Numbered from the stretch's first letter, positions 1 through 6,181 are shown. The stretch: 6,181 bases of DNA from Betaproteobacteria bacterium (GCA_020049245.1 JAIFLB010000051.1:1-6181), one strand, 5' to 3'. The notes: a model not told the origin generated them from the sequence alone. Numbers and translations: made by a program.

Positions 1-198
1 AACGGCAGTGGAAAAGGTCTGGGTCAGCCAGCCGACATTACCGCAATGAAAACTGCCGATTGGCGCCATGTTGATAATCTCCCCTTCGATCAGCTCTACG
101 CGTTCTCCCGGTAAAAACATGCCGACTTCCGCCATTTTGTGGAATTGCTCGGCATTGATGCGGTGGCGCGTGATGGGCGGGGGAAGGATGAGTTCCAT
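1..198 (-). CDS. Uma2 family (DUF820) nuclease-like protein, N-terminal part
   Basis: The frame reads 66 codons from ATG at 198 to the window edge without a stop; the C-terminal two thirds lie outside. The segment RHRINAEQFHKMAEVG, then LPGERVELIEGEII and MAPIGS, matches the N-terminal signature of the Uma2 family (DUF820), placed in the PD-(D/E)XK nuclease-fold superfamily. Family members are about 180-200 residues and are often present in many copies per genome; their cellular role is poorly defined, and a DNA endonuclease activity is predicted from the fold. The later D/E-X-K catalytic part cannot be seen here. The start is supported by a GGAG Shine-Dalgarno (CTCC on plus at 205-208) six bases upstream of the ATG. 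The gene follows ntrC on the same strand after 67 bases, so it could be read through from ntrBC or have its own promoter. Family assignment is fairly sure; function is not. Confidence 0.8.
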   Translation of the reverse strand, partial: MELILPPPITRHRINAEQFHKMAEVGMFLPGERVELIEGEIINMAPIGSFHCGNVGWLTQTFSTAV

Positions 199-204
199 AG
201 CCGA

Positions 205-208
205 CTCC
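205..208 (-). promoter_or_regulatory. Ribosome binding site of the Uma2-family gene
   Basis: GGAG on the minus strand, six bases before the ATG at 198. It decides the start of the partial Uma2 gene, since no other in-frame ATG with a better site is seen upstream. Confidence 0.55.
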
Positions 209-265
209 AATAAGATAACTGCCTGAATATTGGTGCTTCATGCCTGGTTCGGCAAGTGTAGCGGC

Positions 266-1666
266 TCACTCCTCGCTTCCCGCTTCCATCCCCAATTCCT
301 GAATCTTCCGGGTCAGCGTATTGCGGCCCCAGCCGAGCAAGGTGGCGGCCTCGATCTTGCGGCCGCCGGTGTGGGCGAGGGCGACACGGATCAGGGTGCG
401 TTCGAATTCACTGGTGAGGTCGTTCAGGATGCCGCTGTCACCGCGCGCCAGGCGGGTTTGAGCGGTGCGCGCGAGGGCTTCGGACCAGTTAAGCGCGGCG
501 GTTGTGGCGTCATGATTGGTTTCCGGCGGCAGGTCTTTCACATCCACCATCTGGCTGGGCGCCATCACGGTCAGCCAGTGGCAGAGGTTTTCCAGTTGCC
601 GCACGTTGCCGGGGTAGGGCAGGGCGGACAGCGCTTTCATCGCTTCTTCGGAAACATGCTTCATCTCGACGCCAAGATCCTGTGCGCTCTTTTGCAGGAA
701 ATGCTTGATCAGCAGCGGAATGTCTTCCCGTCGTTCGCGCAGGCTGGGCAGTTTGATGCGGATGACGTTGAGGCGATGGAACAAATCCTCGCGGAACAGG
801 CCTTGCCGAACGCGATCTTCCAGCGCCTGGTGGGTGGCGGCGATGACGCGCACATTGACCCGTACCGGCGCATGGCCGCCGACGCGGTAGAACTCGCCGT
901 CGGCGAGCACGCGCAACAGCCGGGTTTGCAGATCGGATGGCATGTCGCCGATTTCATCGAGGAACAGCGTGCCGCCGTCGGCCTGTTCAAAGCGGCCACG
1001 ACGCGATGCGGTGGCGCCGGTAAAGGCGCCGCGTTCATGGCCGAAGAGTTCGCTTTCAAGCAGGTCTTTCGGGATCGCGGCAGTGTTCAGCGCGATGAAC
1101 GGTTTGTCCTTGCGCGGGCTGTGTCGGTGCAAGGCATGCGCGACGAGTTCCTTGCCGGAGCCGGTTTCGCCGGTGATCAGCACGGTGGCATGGCTTTGGC
1201 TCAAACGGCCAATGGCGCGAAACACATCCTGCATCGCCGGCGCCTGGCCCAGCATGGCCTGGCCAACCAGGCCGGAATCGAGCCCGGGCGATTCATCGCC
1301 GCGATTGCCTTCTTCCAGGGCGCGGTGGATCAATTCCAGTGCGTGATTGACGTCAAACGGTTTCGGCAGATATTCGAAGGCGCCGCCCTGAAACGCCGAC
1401 ACCGCCGAATCGAGATCGGAGTAGGCAGTCATGATGATGATCGGCAGGCGCGGATGTTCGGCTTTCAGGCGCTCCATGAAATCCAGTCCGCTCATGCCAG
1501 GCATGCGGATGTCGGACACCACCGCGCCCGGTGTTTCACGGTCGAGCGCGCGCAAGGCGGCCTCGGCGCTTTCAAATATTCGATGCGGCAGGTTCTCTCG
1601 CGCCAAGGCTTTCTCGAACACCCAACGTATCGAGCGGTCGTCATCAATGATCCAGACGGGTTTCAT
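266..1666 (-). CDS. ntrC: NtrC, nitrogen regulation response regulator, sigma-54 activator
   Basis: Complete 466-residue protein; E. coli NtrC (GlnG) is 469. It is a cytoplasmic enhancer-binding protein that, once phosphorylated by NtrB, drives open-complex formation by sigma-54 RNA polymerase at nitrogen-assimilation promoters. Receiver domain (about 1-118): acidic pocket D8-D10, phospho-acceptor D52 in SDIRMPG, T80 in MTAYSD, K102 in LPKPF. AAA+ domain (about 134-370): Walker A GETGSGKE at 166-173, the sigma-54-contacting GAFTGA loop at 213-218, Walker B GGTLFLDE at 231-238, and an arginine-rich SLRERREDIP segment. A Fis-type helix-turn-helix closes the protein (about 420-462, with GRNTLTRKIQELG). 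All key residues are intact. It starts 22 bases after the ntrB stop with its own GAGGAG ribosome site, so the two form an operon. The long open frame on the opposite strand is a shadow. Assignment is very secure. Confidence 0.97.
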   Translation of the reverse strand: MKPVWIIDDDRSIRWVFEKALARENLPHRIFESAEAALRALDRETPGAVVSDIRMPGMSGLDFMERLKAEHPRLPIIIMTAYSDLDSAVSAFQGGAFEYLPKPFDVNHALELIHRALEEGNRGDESPGLDSGLVGQAMLGQAPAMQDVFRAIGRLSQSHATVLITGETGSGKELVAHALHRHSPRKDKPFIALNTAAIPKDLLESELFGHERGAFTGATASRRGRFEQADGGTLFLDEIGDMPSDLQTRLLRVLADGEFYRVGGHAPVRVNVRVIAATHQALEDRVRQGLFREDLFHRLNVIRIKLPSLRERREDIPLLIKHFLQKSAQDLGVEMKHVSEEAMKALSALPYPGNVRQLENLCHWLTVMAPSQMVDVKDLPPETNHDATTAALNWSEALARTAQTRLARGDSGILNDLTSEFERTLIRVALAHTGGRKIEAATLLGWGRNTLTRKIQELGMEAGSEE

Positions 1667-1675
1667 GGGTGTTGA

Positions 1676-1681
1676 CTCCTC
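1676..1681 (-). promoter_or_regulatory. Ribosome binding site of ntrC
   Basis: GAGGAG on the minus strand (CTCCTC on plus) inside the 22-base ntrB-ntrC gap, nine bases before the ATG at 1666. It supports that start and gives ntrC its own translation initiation rather than stop-start coupling. Confidence 0.6.
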
Positions 1682-1688
1682 GTAATGC

Positions 1689-2717
1689 TTATTTGATAGG
1701 CAAATAAATGGAAAAACAGGTGCGCCCGGGTTGGCTTTCGACGTGGATCGCGCCTTCGTGACGTTGCACCAGGCTTTGCGCCAGGGTCAGCCCAAGGCCG
1801 GTGCCGCCTTCGCGGCCGGAAACCAGCGGGAAAAACACACGGCCGAGCATGTCGTCCGGAATGCCGGGGCCGTTGTCGATGACGTCGAGCCGGATCGCCA
1901 GCTTCCACAACTTCATCGCCAGCGTGACCTGGCGCGCCACCCGCGTGCGGAAACTGATGCGGCCGTCGCCTTCCATCGCTTGCGCCGCATTGCGTGTGAT
2001 GTTGAGTACGGCCTGGATCAGCTGTTCCGGGTCGCCTTCCAGATCGGGCAGACTGGTGTCGTAGTCGCAATGGAATTGCAGCAGCGGAAATTCGGCACTC
2101 AACAGGCTGCGCACGCGTTCCAGCACTTCATGCACGTTGATCGGTTGCACCACCGGGCGTTTGGCCGGTGTCAGCAGACGGTCGAGCAGGCTTTGCAGGC
2201 GATTGGTTTCCTGGATGATGACCTGGGTGTATTCGCGCAGCTCGGTCGAATCGAGTTCGGCCTCCAGCAGTTGCGCGGCGCCACGGATGCCGCCGAGCGG
2301 ATTGCGGATCTCGTGCGCCAACTGTCGCAGCAAGTGCTGGCTGGCCTGGGTCTGCGCCATGACCTGCTCGTCACGCGCAATACGCACATTGCCGGCCGCC
2401 GGATGCAGCTCGATGGCTGCGGCCCCCTGATTGTCATCAAGCGGAGAAACCGTGGCCGAAAGCACCAGCGTATGCCCATTGATGGGGAGCGCGACATCGT
2501 GTTCGGTAAAACTGGCGCCCTCAGATAGTGCATGATCGATTGCGCGCACCAATTCAGGGCACTCGCCAAGCAACGTGCCAACCGGCCGACCGAGCGCGTG
2601 ATGGGACGAGATGCCAAGCAGGTTTTCCGCTGCCGGGTTGAGGTAGCGGGTTACACGTTGCTTGTCCGCAATCAGCACGGCGGTGGCAAGAATGTCGGTA
2701 CTTGGTATGTTTAGCAT
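1689..2717 (-). CDS. ntrB: NtrB, nitrogen regulation sensor histidine kinase/phosphatase
   Basis: Complete 342-residue protein; E. coli NtrB (GlnL) is 349. It is a soluble kinase/phosphatase that phosphorylates NtrC under nitrogen limitation and, with PII protein bound, dephosphorylates it in nitrogen sufficiency. An N-terminal PAS domain (about 8-105) begins with ATAVLIADKQRVTRYLNPAAENLLG, typical of NtrB. The H-box has the autophosphorylated histidine H135 in AHEIRNPLGGIRGAAQLL. The catalytic ATPase domain shows the N-box NITRNAAQAM, the G1 box DNGPGIP and the G2 box GGTGLGL, and the protein ends FSIYLPIK, as NtrB proteins do. No membrane segments are seen, consistent with a cytosolic sensor. 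The ATG at 2717 fits the usual distance to the PAS domain, but the bases before it lack an obvious Shine-Dalgarno. It is the first gene of ntrBC here; glnA, the common upstream partner, is absent from this position. Confidence 0.96.
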   Translation of the reverse strand: MLNIPSTDILATAVLIADKQRVTRYLNPAAENLLGISSHHALGRPVGTLLGECPELVRAIDHALSEGASFTEHDVALPINGHTLVLSATVSPLDDNQGAAAIELHPAAGNVRIARDEQVMAQTQASQHLLRQLAHEIRNPLGGIRGAAQLLEAELDSTELREYTQVIIQETNRLQSLLDRLLTPAKRPVVQPINVHEVLERVRSLLSAEFPLLQFHCDYDTSLPDLEGDPEQLIQAVLNITRNAAQAMEGDGRISFRTRVARQVTLAMKLWKLAIRLDVIDNGPGIPDDMLGRVFFPLVSGREGGTGLGLTLAQSLVQRHEGAIHVESQPGRTCFSIYLPIK

Positions 2718-2748
2718 AATGGCAGGCAGGCAATGTCAGTCCGAGATT

Positions 2749-2764
2749 AGCAAGAAGCAGGCCA
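2749..2764 (-). promoter_or_regulatory. Candidate sigma-54 (-24/-12) promoter of ntrBC
   Basis: Read on the minus strand, the 16 bases are TGGCCTGCTTCTTGCT. Against the RpoN consensus TGGCACG-N4-TTGCW, it keeps TGGC, the G at the seventh place and TTGCT, with the invariant GG and GC exactly ten bases apart; two positions in the -24 half differ. Transcription would begin near 2738, giving a leader of about 21 bases before the ntrB ATG. Sigma-54 control of ntrBC by NtrC itself is well known in enteric glnALG operons, so the site fits its gene. I did not find paired NtrC enhancer sites within the intergenic DNA; these could lie inside nifJ. Confidence 0.55.
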
Positions 2765-2794
2765 TTGAGCGTTGCGAGTTTGTTTCACTCCCGC

Positions 2795-2822
2795 GCGACA
2801 ATGCGCGCAGGTCAAATAGAAT
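2795..2822 (+). promoter_or_regulatory. Possible sigma-70-type promoter of nifJ
   Basis: GCGACA (2795-2800) shares four of six bases with TTGACA, and TAGAAT (2817-2822) shares five of six with TATAAT, at a 16-base spacing. Transcription would start near 2829, some 20 bases before the nifJ ATG and just ahead of its ribosome site. The -35 part is weak, and such matches occur by chance, so this is only a suggestion. Confidence 0.3.
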
Positions 2823-2835
2823 GCTTGTAATTCTT

Positions 2836-2841
2836 GGGGAG
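2836..2841 (+). promoter_or_regulatory. Ribosome binding site of nifJ
   Basis: GGGGAG nine bases before the ATG at 2851. It supports that ATG as the nifJ start; the protein then begins MTTYLNLDGNEAAARMAY, the usual N-terminus of the family. Confidence 0.6.
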
Positions 2842-2850
2842 CTGCAAGCA

Positions 2851-5800
2851 ATGACGACCTATCTCAATCTCGATGGCAACGAAGCTGCCGCGCGCATGGC
2901 GTATCAATGCAACGAAGTGATTGCGATCTATCCAATCACGCCGTCGTCGAACATGGGCGAATGGGCAGACGAATGGGCTTCGCAGGGCAAACCTAACCTG
3001 TGGGGCGCGGTGCCGAAGATCATCGAGATGCAATCGGAAGGCGGCGCGGCGGGTGCCTTGCATGGCGCGCTCACTTCCGGTGCGCTGGCGACCAGCTTCA
3101 CCGCCAGCCAGGGTCTGCTGCTGTTCATTCCCAACCTGTACAAGATCGCCGGCGAGTTGACACCGTTCGTGCTGCACGTCGCAGCGCGGGCGCTGGCGAC
3201 GCATGCGCTGTCGATATTCGGTGACCATTCCGACGTGATGGCCTGTCGCGCCACCGGCTGCGCGATGCTGTGCGCCAATTCGGTGCAGGAGTCGCACGAC
3301 TTTGCGCTGATTGCCCAGGCCGCAACGCTGGCCGGACGCATTCCAGTGATCCATTTCTTTGATGGCTTCCGCACCTCGCACGAAGTCGCGAAGATCGTTG
3401 CGGTCGAACCGGAAACGGTGCGCGCGATGATCGACGACGCCCAGGTGGCGGCGCACCGGACGCGGGCGCTGTCACCGGAGCATCCGGTGATTCGTGGTAC
3501 TTCGCAGAATCCCGATGTGTTTTTCCAGTCACGCGAGCGGGTGAATCCGTTTTACGACGCCTTCCCGGAGCTGGTGCAGGCGGCGATGGATCGCTTTGCC
3601 GAGTTGACCGGGCGGCAATATCGCTTGTTCGAGTATGTCGGCGCTGCCGATGCAGAGCGGGTGATTGTGCTGATGGGTTCCGGCGCCGAAACTGTGCATG
3701 AAACCGTCGAGCATCTTTGTGCCGCCGGTGAGAAGGTCGGTGTGCTGAAAGTGCGTCTGTACCGGCCATTTACACCCGACGCGATGCTGGCGGCGCTACC
3801 GGAGAGCGTGCGCTCGATTGCCGTGCTGGATCGCTGCAAGGAACCTGGCGCCGATGGCGAGCCGCTGTACAAGGATGTGATCACCGCACTGGCGCAGGCT
3901 GCGGCAGATGGTGTGCGCGAGATGCCGCGCGTAATTGGCGGGCGTTACGGCCTCGGCAGCAAGGAGTTCACGCCGGGCATGGTGGCGGCGGTATTCACGG
4001 AACTGGCGCTAGCCGCGCCGAAACGCCAATTCACGGTTGGCATCCGCGACGACATCACTCAACTTTCGCTGGATTGGGACGCCGCCTTGCGCACCCAAGC
4101 TGCGCGCGCTTTGCAGCACGCTGTGTTCTGGGGTCTGGGCGCCGATGGCACGGTGTCGGCCAACAAGAACTCGATCAAGATCGTCGGCGAGGCGACCGAT
4201 CTTTATGCACAAGGCTATTTCGTCTACGACTCGAAGAAATCCGGTGCGGTGACCGTGTCGCATCTGCGCTTTGGCCCTGAGCAGATCCGCTCGACCTATC
4301 TGGTGGAAGAGGGCATGGCCGGTTTCGTCGCTTGCCATCAGACGGTGTTCGTCGAACGCTACGACCTGCTGGCGCATGCTGCGCCGGGCGGCGTGTTTCT
4401 GCTCAACACGCCAATGACCGCCGAAACGGTATGGGACAGCTTGCCGGAGAAAATGCGCGCACAGATTGTCGATAAGAACCTGCAACTCTGGGTCATCGAC
4501 GCCTACGCCGTCGCTGCCGCAGCCGGCATGGGGCGACGCATCAACACCATCATGCAGACCTGTTTCTTCGCCATTTCCGGCATCCTGCCGAAGGAACAGG
4601 CCATCGCCGCGATCAAAAAAGCCGTGGACAAGACCTATGGCAAAAAGAGCAAGCGGCTGGCGGATTTGAATTACGGCGCGATTGATAAGACATTGGAGCA
4701 TCTGCACCGCTTCTCCCCTCCCCCGCAAGCGGGGGAGGGGCTGGGGGAGAGGGAAATTGGGGCGCCAGTTCAGAGCACCCTCTCCCCAGCCCTCTCCCGC
4801 CTGCGGGAGAGGGAGTTACCCCCCTTCGTGCGCGACTTCACCTTGCCAATCTATCGCGGCAAGGGTGACGAACTGCCGGTTTCTTTGATGCCGGTCGATG
4901 GCACCTTCCCGGTTGGCACCGCGCAATACGAGAAGCGCAACATCGCGCTGGAAATCCCGGTCTGGGAGGCGGATATCTGCACGCAATGCGGCAAATGCGT
5001 CTTCGTCTGCCCGCATTCGGCCATCCGCGCGCGGGTCTTCACTGCGGAAGCGGCAAGCAACGCGCCACCCACCTTCAAGCACGTCCCGGCGAAGAGCAAG
5101 GATTTCCCGGCCGGCACGCGCATGAGCTATCAGGTCGCCCCTGAGGACTGCACCGGTTGCGGCGATTGCGTCGAAGCCTGCCCGATCCACGACAAATCCA
5201 ACCTCAGTCGACGCGCGGTCAACATGGCGCCGCAAGCGCCGCTGCGTGAAGCGGAACGCGACAACTACGCCTTCTTCCTGGCCCTGCCGGAGTTTGACCG
5301 CAGCGCGGTCAAACACACCACGATTCCCGGCTCGATGCTGCTCGACCCCTTGTTTGAGTATTCCGGCGCCTGCGCCGGTTGCGGCGAAACGCCCTACATC
5401 CGGCTGGCGACGCAGTTGTTCGGCGACCGCATGCTGATCGCCAACGCCACCGGCTGTTCCTCGATCTACGGCGGCAACCTGCCGACCACGCCGTACACGG
5501 TCAACGGCGCCGGACGCGGTCCGGCCTGGAGCAATTCGCTGTTCGAGGACAACGCCGAATTTGGCCTCGGCATGCGATTGGCGGCGGATCAGTTGATGGT
5601 TTACGCGAAGCAGTTGGTGAAAGAACTGGCCGGCGACATTGGCGGTGATCTTGCCGAAGCATTGGTTGACGCCAATCAGCGGGAGGAAGCCGGCCTGTAC
5701 GAACAACGCCGTCGTGTCACGCTGCTGCTGGAAAAACTGGCGGTCTCGAATCACCCGCGCACCAGGGAACTGATCAGCGTCGCCGAATGGCTGATCCGCC

Positions 5801-6181
5801 GTTCGGTCTGGATCATCGGCGGCGACGGCTGGGCCTACGACATCGGCTACGGCGGCCTCGACCATGTGCTGGCGCTGCCCTACGACCTCAACATCCTGGT
5901 GCTGGATACCGAGGTGTATTCCAACACCGGCGGCCAGACCTCGAAGGCGACGCCGATCGGCGCGGTGGCCAAGTTCTCCGCCGGCGGCAAGGCGACGGCG
6001 AAGAAAGACCTGGGCAAGCTGGCCAGCGATTACGGTCATGTCTACGTCGCCAACATCGCCTACGGCGCCAAGGACACGCAGACCCTGCGCGTGTTCCACG
6101 AGGCCGAGGCGTATGACGGCCCGTCATTGATCGTCGCCTACAGCCCGTGCATCGCGCACGGTTTCGACATGCTCTACAACC
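2851..6181 (+). CDS. nifJ: Pyruvate:ferredoxin (flavodoxin) oxidoreductase NifJ, C-terminus cut by window
   Basis: Open for 1110 codons with no stop or frameshift; family members are about 1170-1200 residues, so roughly 70-100 are missing. The enzyme converts pyruvate and CoA to acetyl-CoA and CO2, reducing ferredoxin or flavodoxin, and can supply electrons to nitrogenase. The pyruvate domain has YPITPSS with T30, E63 in EMQSEGG and R113 in AARALATHALS, matching T31, E64 and R114 of the Desulfovibrio africanus enzyme. Domain II includes VRLYRPF and CKEPGADGEPLY; domain III (about 415-620) includes GADGTVSANKNSIK. The ferredoxin domain has two CxxCxxCxxxCP motifs, C710/713/716/720 and C767/770/773/777. 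The thiamine-diphosphate domain has GDGWAYDIG at 991-999, and C841, C844, C869 and C1100 as likely ligands of the third 4Fe-4S cluster. All visible catalytic parts are intact. Residues about 621-655 are encoded by a palindromic repeat (separate entry). It is divergent from ntrBC; the name nifJ reflects family, not proof of a nitrogen-fixation role. Confidence 0.97.
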   Translation, partial: MTTYLNLDGNEAAARMAYQCNEVIAIYPITPSSNMGEWADEWASQGKPNLWGAVPKIIEMQSEGGAAGALHGALTSGALATSFTASQGLLLFIPNLYKIAGELTPFVLHVAARALATHALSIFGDHSDVMACRATGCAMLCANSVQESHDFALIAQAATLAGRIPVIHFFDGFRTSHEVAKIVAVEPETVRAMIDDAQVAAHRTRALSPEHPVIRGTSQNPDVFFQSRERVNPFYDAFPELVQAAMDRFAELTGRQYRLFEYVGAADAERVIVLMGSGAETVHETVEHLCAAGEKVGVLKVRLYRPFTPDAMLAALPESVRSIAVLDRCKEPGADGEPLYKDVITALAQAAADGVREMPRVIGGRYGLGSKEFTPGMVAAVFTELALAAPKRQFTVGIRDDITQLSLDWDAALRTQAARALQHAVFWGLGADGTVSANKNSIKIVGEATDLYAQGYFVYDSKKSGAVTVSHLRFGPEQIRSTYLVEEGMAGFVACHQTVFVERYDLLAHAAPGGVFLLNTPMTAETVWDSLPEKMRAQIVDKNLQLWVIDAYAVAAAAGMGRRINTIMQTCFFAISGILPKEQAIAAIKKAVDKTYGKKSKRLADLNYGAIDKTLEHLHRFSPPPQAGEGLGEREIGAPVQSTLSPALSRLRERELPPFVRDFTLPIYRGKGDELPVSLMPVDGTFPVGTAQYEKRNIALEIPVWEADICTQCGKCVFVCPHSAIRARVFTAEAASNAPPTFKHVPAKSKDFPAGTRMSYQVAPEDCTGCGDCVEACPIHDKSNLSRRAVNMAPQAPLREAERDNYAFFLALPEFDRSAVKHTTIPGSMLLDPLFEYSGACAGCGETPYIRLATQLFGDRMLIANATGCSSIYGGNLPTTPYTVNGAGRGPAWSNSLFEDNAEFGLGMRLAADQLMVYAKQLVKELAGDIGGDLAEALVDANQREEAGLYEQRRRVTLLLEKLAVSNHPRTRELISVAEWLIRRSVWIIGGDGWAYDIGYGGLDHVLALPYDLNILVLDTEVYSNTGGQTSKATPIGAVAKFSAGGKATAKKDLGKLASDYGHVYVANIAYGAKDTQTLRVFHEAEAYDGPSLIVAYSPCIAHGFDMLYN
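4713..4815. repeat. Nested palindromic repeat element inside nifJ
   Basis: Two imperfect inverted arms, 4713-4753 and 4778-4815, flank a 24-base centre containing GGCGCC. Each arm is itself a palindrome: 12 bp perfect stems at 4715-4726 and 4729-4740 around AA, and 11 bp perfect stems at 4790-4800 and 4803-4813 around CT. The inner part of the arms (4741-4753 against 4778-4789) pairs with one extra G on the left. The GGGAGAGGG / CCCTCTCCC motif and the hairpin-in-hairpin layout are typical of palindromic repeats usually found between genes in beta- and gammaproteobacteria. Here it is translated in the nifJ frame as a Pro/Gly/Glu/Arg-rich stretch starting FSPPPQAGEGLGERE. Exact insertion borders and any target duplication are not clear. 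The palindrome structure is certain; calling it a mobile or multicopy element is inference from its appearance. Confidence 0.85.

Larger units (their letters stand above)
2718..2850. other. Divergent ntrB/nifJ intergenic region
   Basis: 133 bases between the starts of ntrB (minus) and nifJ (plus). It must carry the promoters of both transcription units unless nifJ is served from elsewhere. A -24/-12 element faces ntrB and a weak -35/-10 pair faces nifJ (separate entries). A short inverted repeat (CGCGC at 2792-2796 and GCGCG at 2803-2807) lies between them; it is too small and low in complexity to call an operator. I found no convincing dyad of the NtrC type (GCAC/GTGC half sites). Confidence 0.7.

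Noticed and set aside
38..241. Short minus-strand frame of 67 codons beginning upstream of the Uma2 start
   Set aside because: It overlaps the Uma2 frame in another phase. The Uma2 frame has family motifs and a ribosome site; this one has neither.
241..256. Small hairpin TGCC...GGCA downstream of ntrC as a terminator
   Set aside because: The stem is only four base pairs with no run of T after it on the minus strand, too weak to call a terminator.
230..1675. Long plus-strand open frame of 481 codons opposite ntrC
   Set aside because: It is antisense to a fully recognisable NtrC with all motifs. The composition, rich in His, Gln, Gly and Ala, is what the reverse of GC-rich coding DNA gives, and no family is recognised.
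1731..2528. Plus-strand open frame of 265 codons opposite ntrB
   Set aside because: It covers the conserved kinase domains in antisense and has no recognisable features of its own.
2792..2807. Inverted repeat CGCGC/GCGCG in the divergent region as an operator
   Set aside because: Five-base arms of alternating C and G are expected by chance in DNA of this GC content, and they match no known operator.
2836..2851. A GG-N10-GC match on the plus strand just before nifJ, as a sigma-54 promoter
   Set aside because: It coincides with the ribosome binding site, lacks the rest of the -24/-12 consensus, and would start transcription inside the coding sequence.
4713..4815. Reading the palindromic element as a transcription terminator or CRISPR repeat
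   Set aside because: It lies in the middle of an intact gene with no T tract after the stems, and there are only two nested arms with no spacer-repeat periodicity.
4816..6099. Minus-strand open frame of 427 codons opposite nifJ
   Set aside because: It is the shadow of the ferredoxin and thiamine-diphosphate domains of NifJ; the protein has no recognisable domain and shows antisense-type composition.
2851..6181. Possible frameshift or stop in nifJ around the repeat
   Set aside because: I translated the whole stretch in one frame: no stop codon occurs and family motifs are in the same frame before and after the repeat, so the gene is not a pseudogene within the window.

Overview
The window looks like chromosomal DNA from a GC-rich proteobacterium. 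The NtrB/NtrC pair resembles betaproteobacterial versions as I remember them (an NtrC N-terminus of the MKPVWIIDDD type, SDIRMPG around the phospho-acceptor), so a betaproteobacterium is my best guess, with a gammaproteobacterium possible. No rRNA, tRNA, CRISPR array or transposase gene was seen.

Layout: positions 1-198 (minus) hold the N-terminal 66 codons of a Uma2-family (DUF820, PD-(D/E)XK nuclease-like) protein that runs off the left edge. Positions 266-1666 and 1689-2717 (both minus) hold ntrC and ntrB, a complete nitrogen-regulation two-component system in the order ntrB-ntrC. A 133-base divergent intergenic region (2718-2850) follows, with a good sigma-54 (-24/-12) promoter candidate facing ntrB and a weaker sigma-70-like candidate facing the other way. 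From 2851 to the right edge (plus) runs a very large gene, nifJ, for pyruvate:ferredoxin/flavodoxin oxidoreductase. It is open for 1110 codons and cut by the window end roughly 70-100 codons before its expected stop.

How the parts may work together: NtrB phosphorylates NtrC under nitrogen limitation, and NtrC-P activates sigma-54 promoters, possibly including its own. NifJ oxidises pyruvate to acetyl-CoA and CO2 and reduces ferredoxin or flavodoxin, which can feed nitrogenase or fermentative and anaerobic metabolism. The head-to-head arrangement makes a regulatory link conceivable, but I found no sigma-54 site placed to drive nifJ.

The most unusual object is a nested palindromic repeat of about 103 bases (4713-4815) inside nifJ. 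It reads through in frame and adds a Pro/Gly/Glu/Arg-rich peptide to an interdomain linker between the third domain and the two-cluster ferredoxin domain. The repeat has no stop codon in five of six frames. This resembles the in-frame palindromic elements known from Rickettsia, but the repeat belongs by appearance to the GGGAGAGGG-type palindromes usually found between genes in beta- and gammaproteobacteria.
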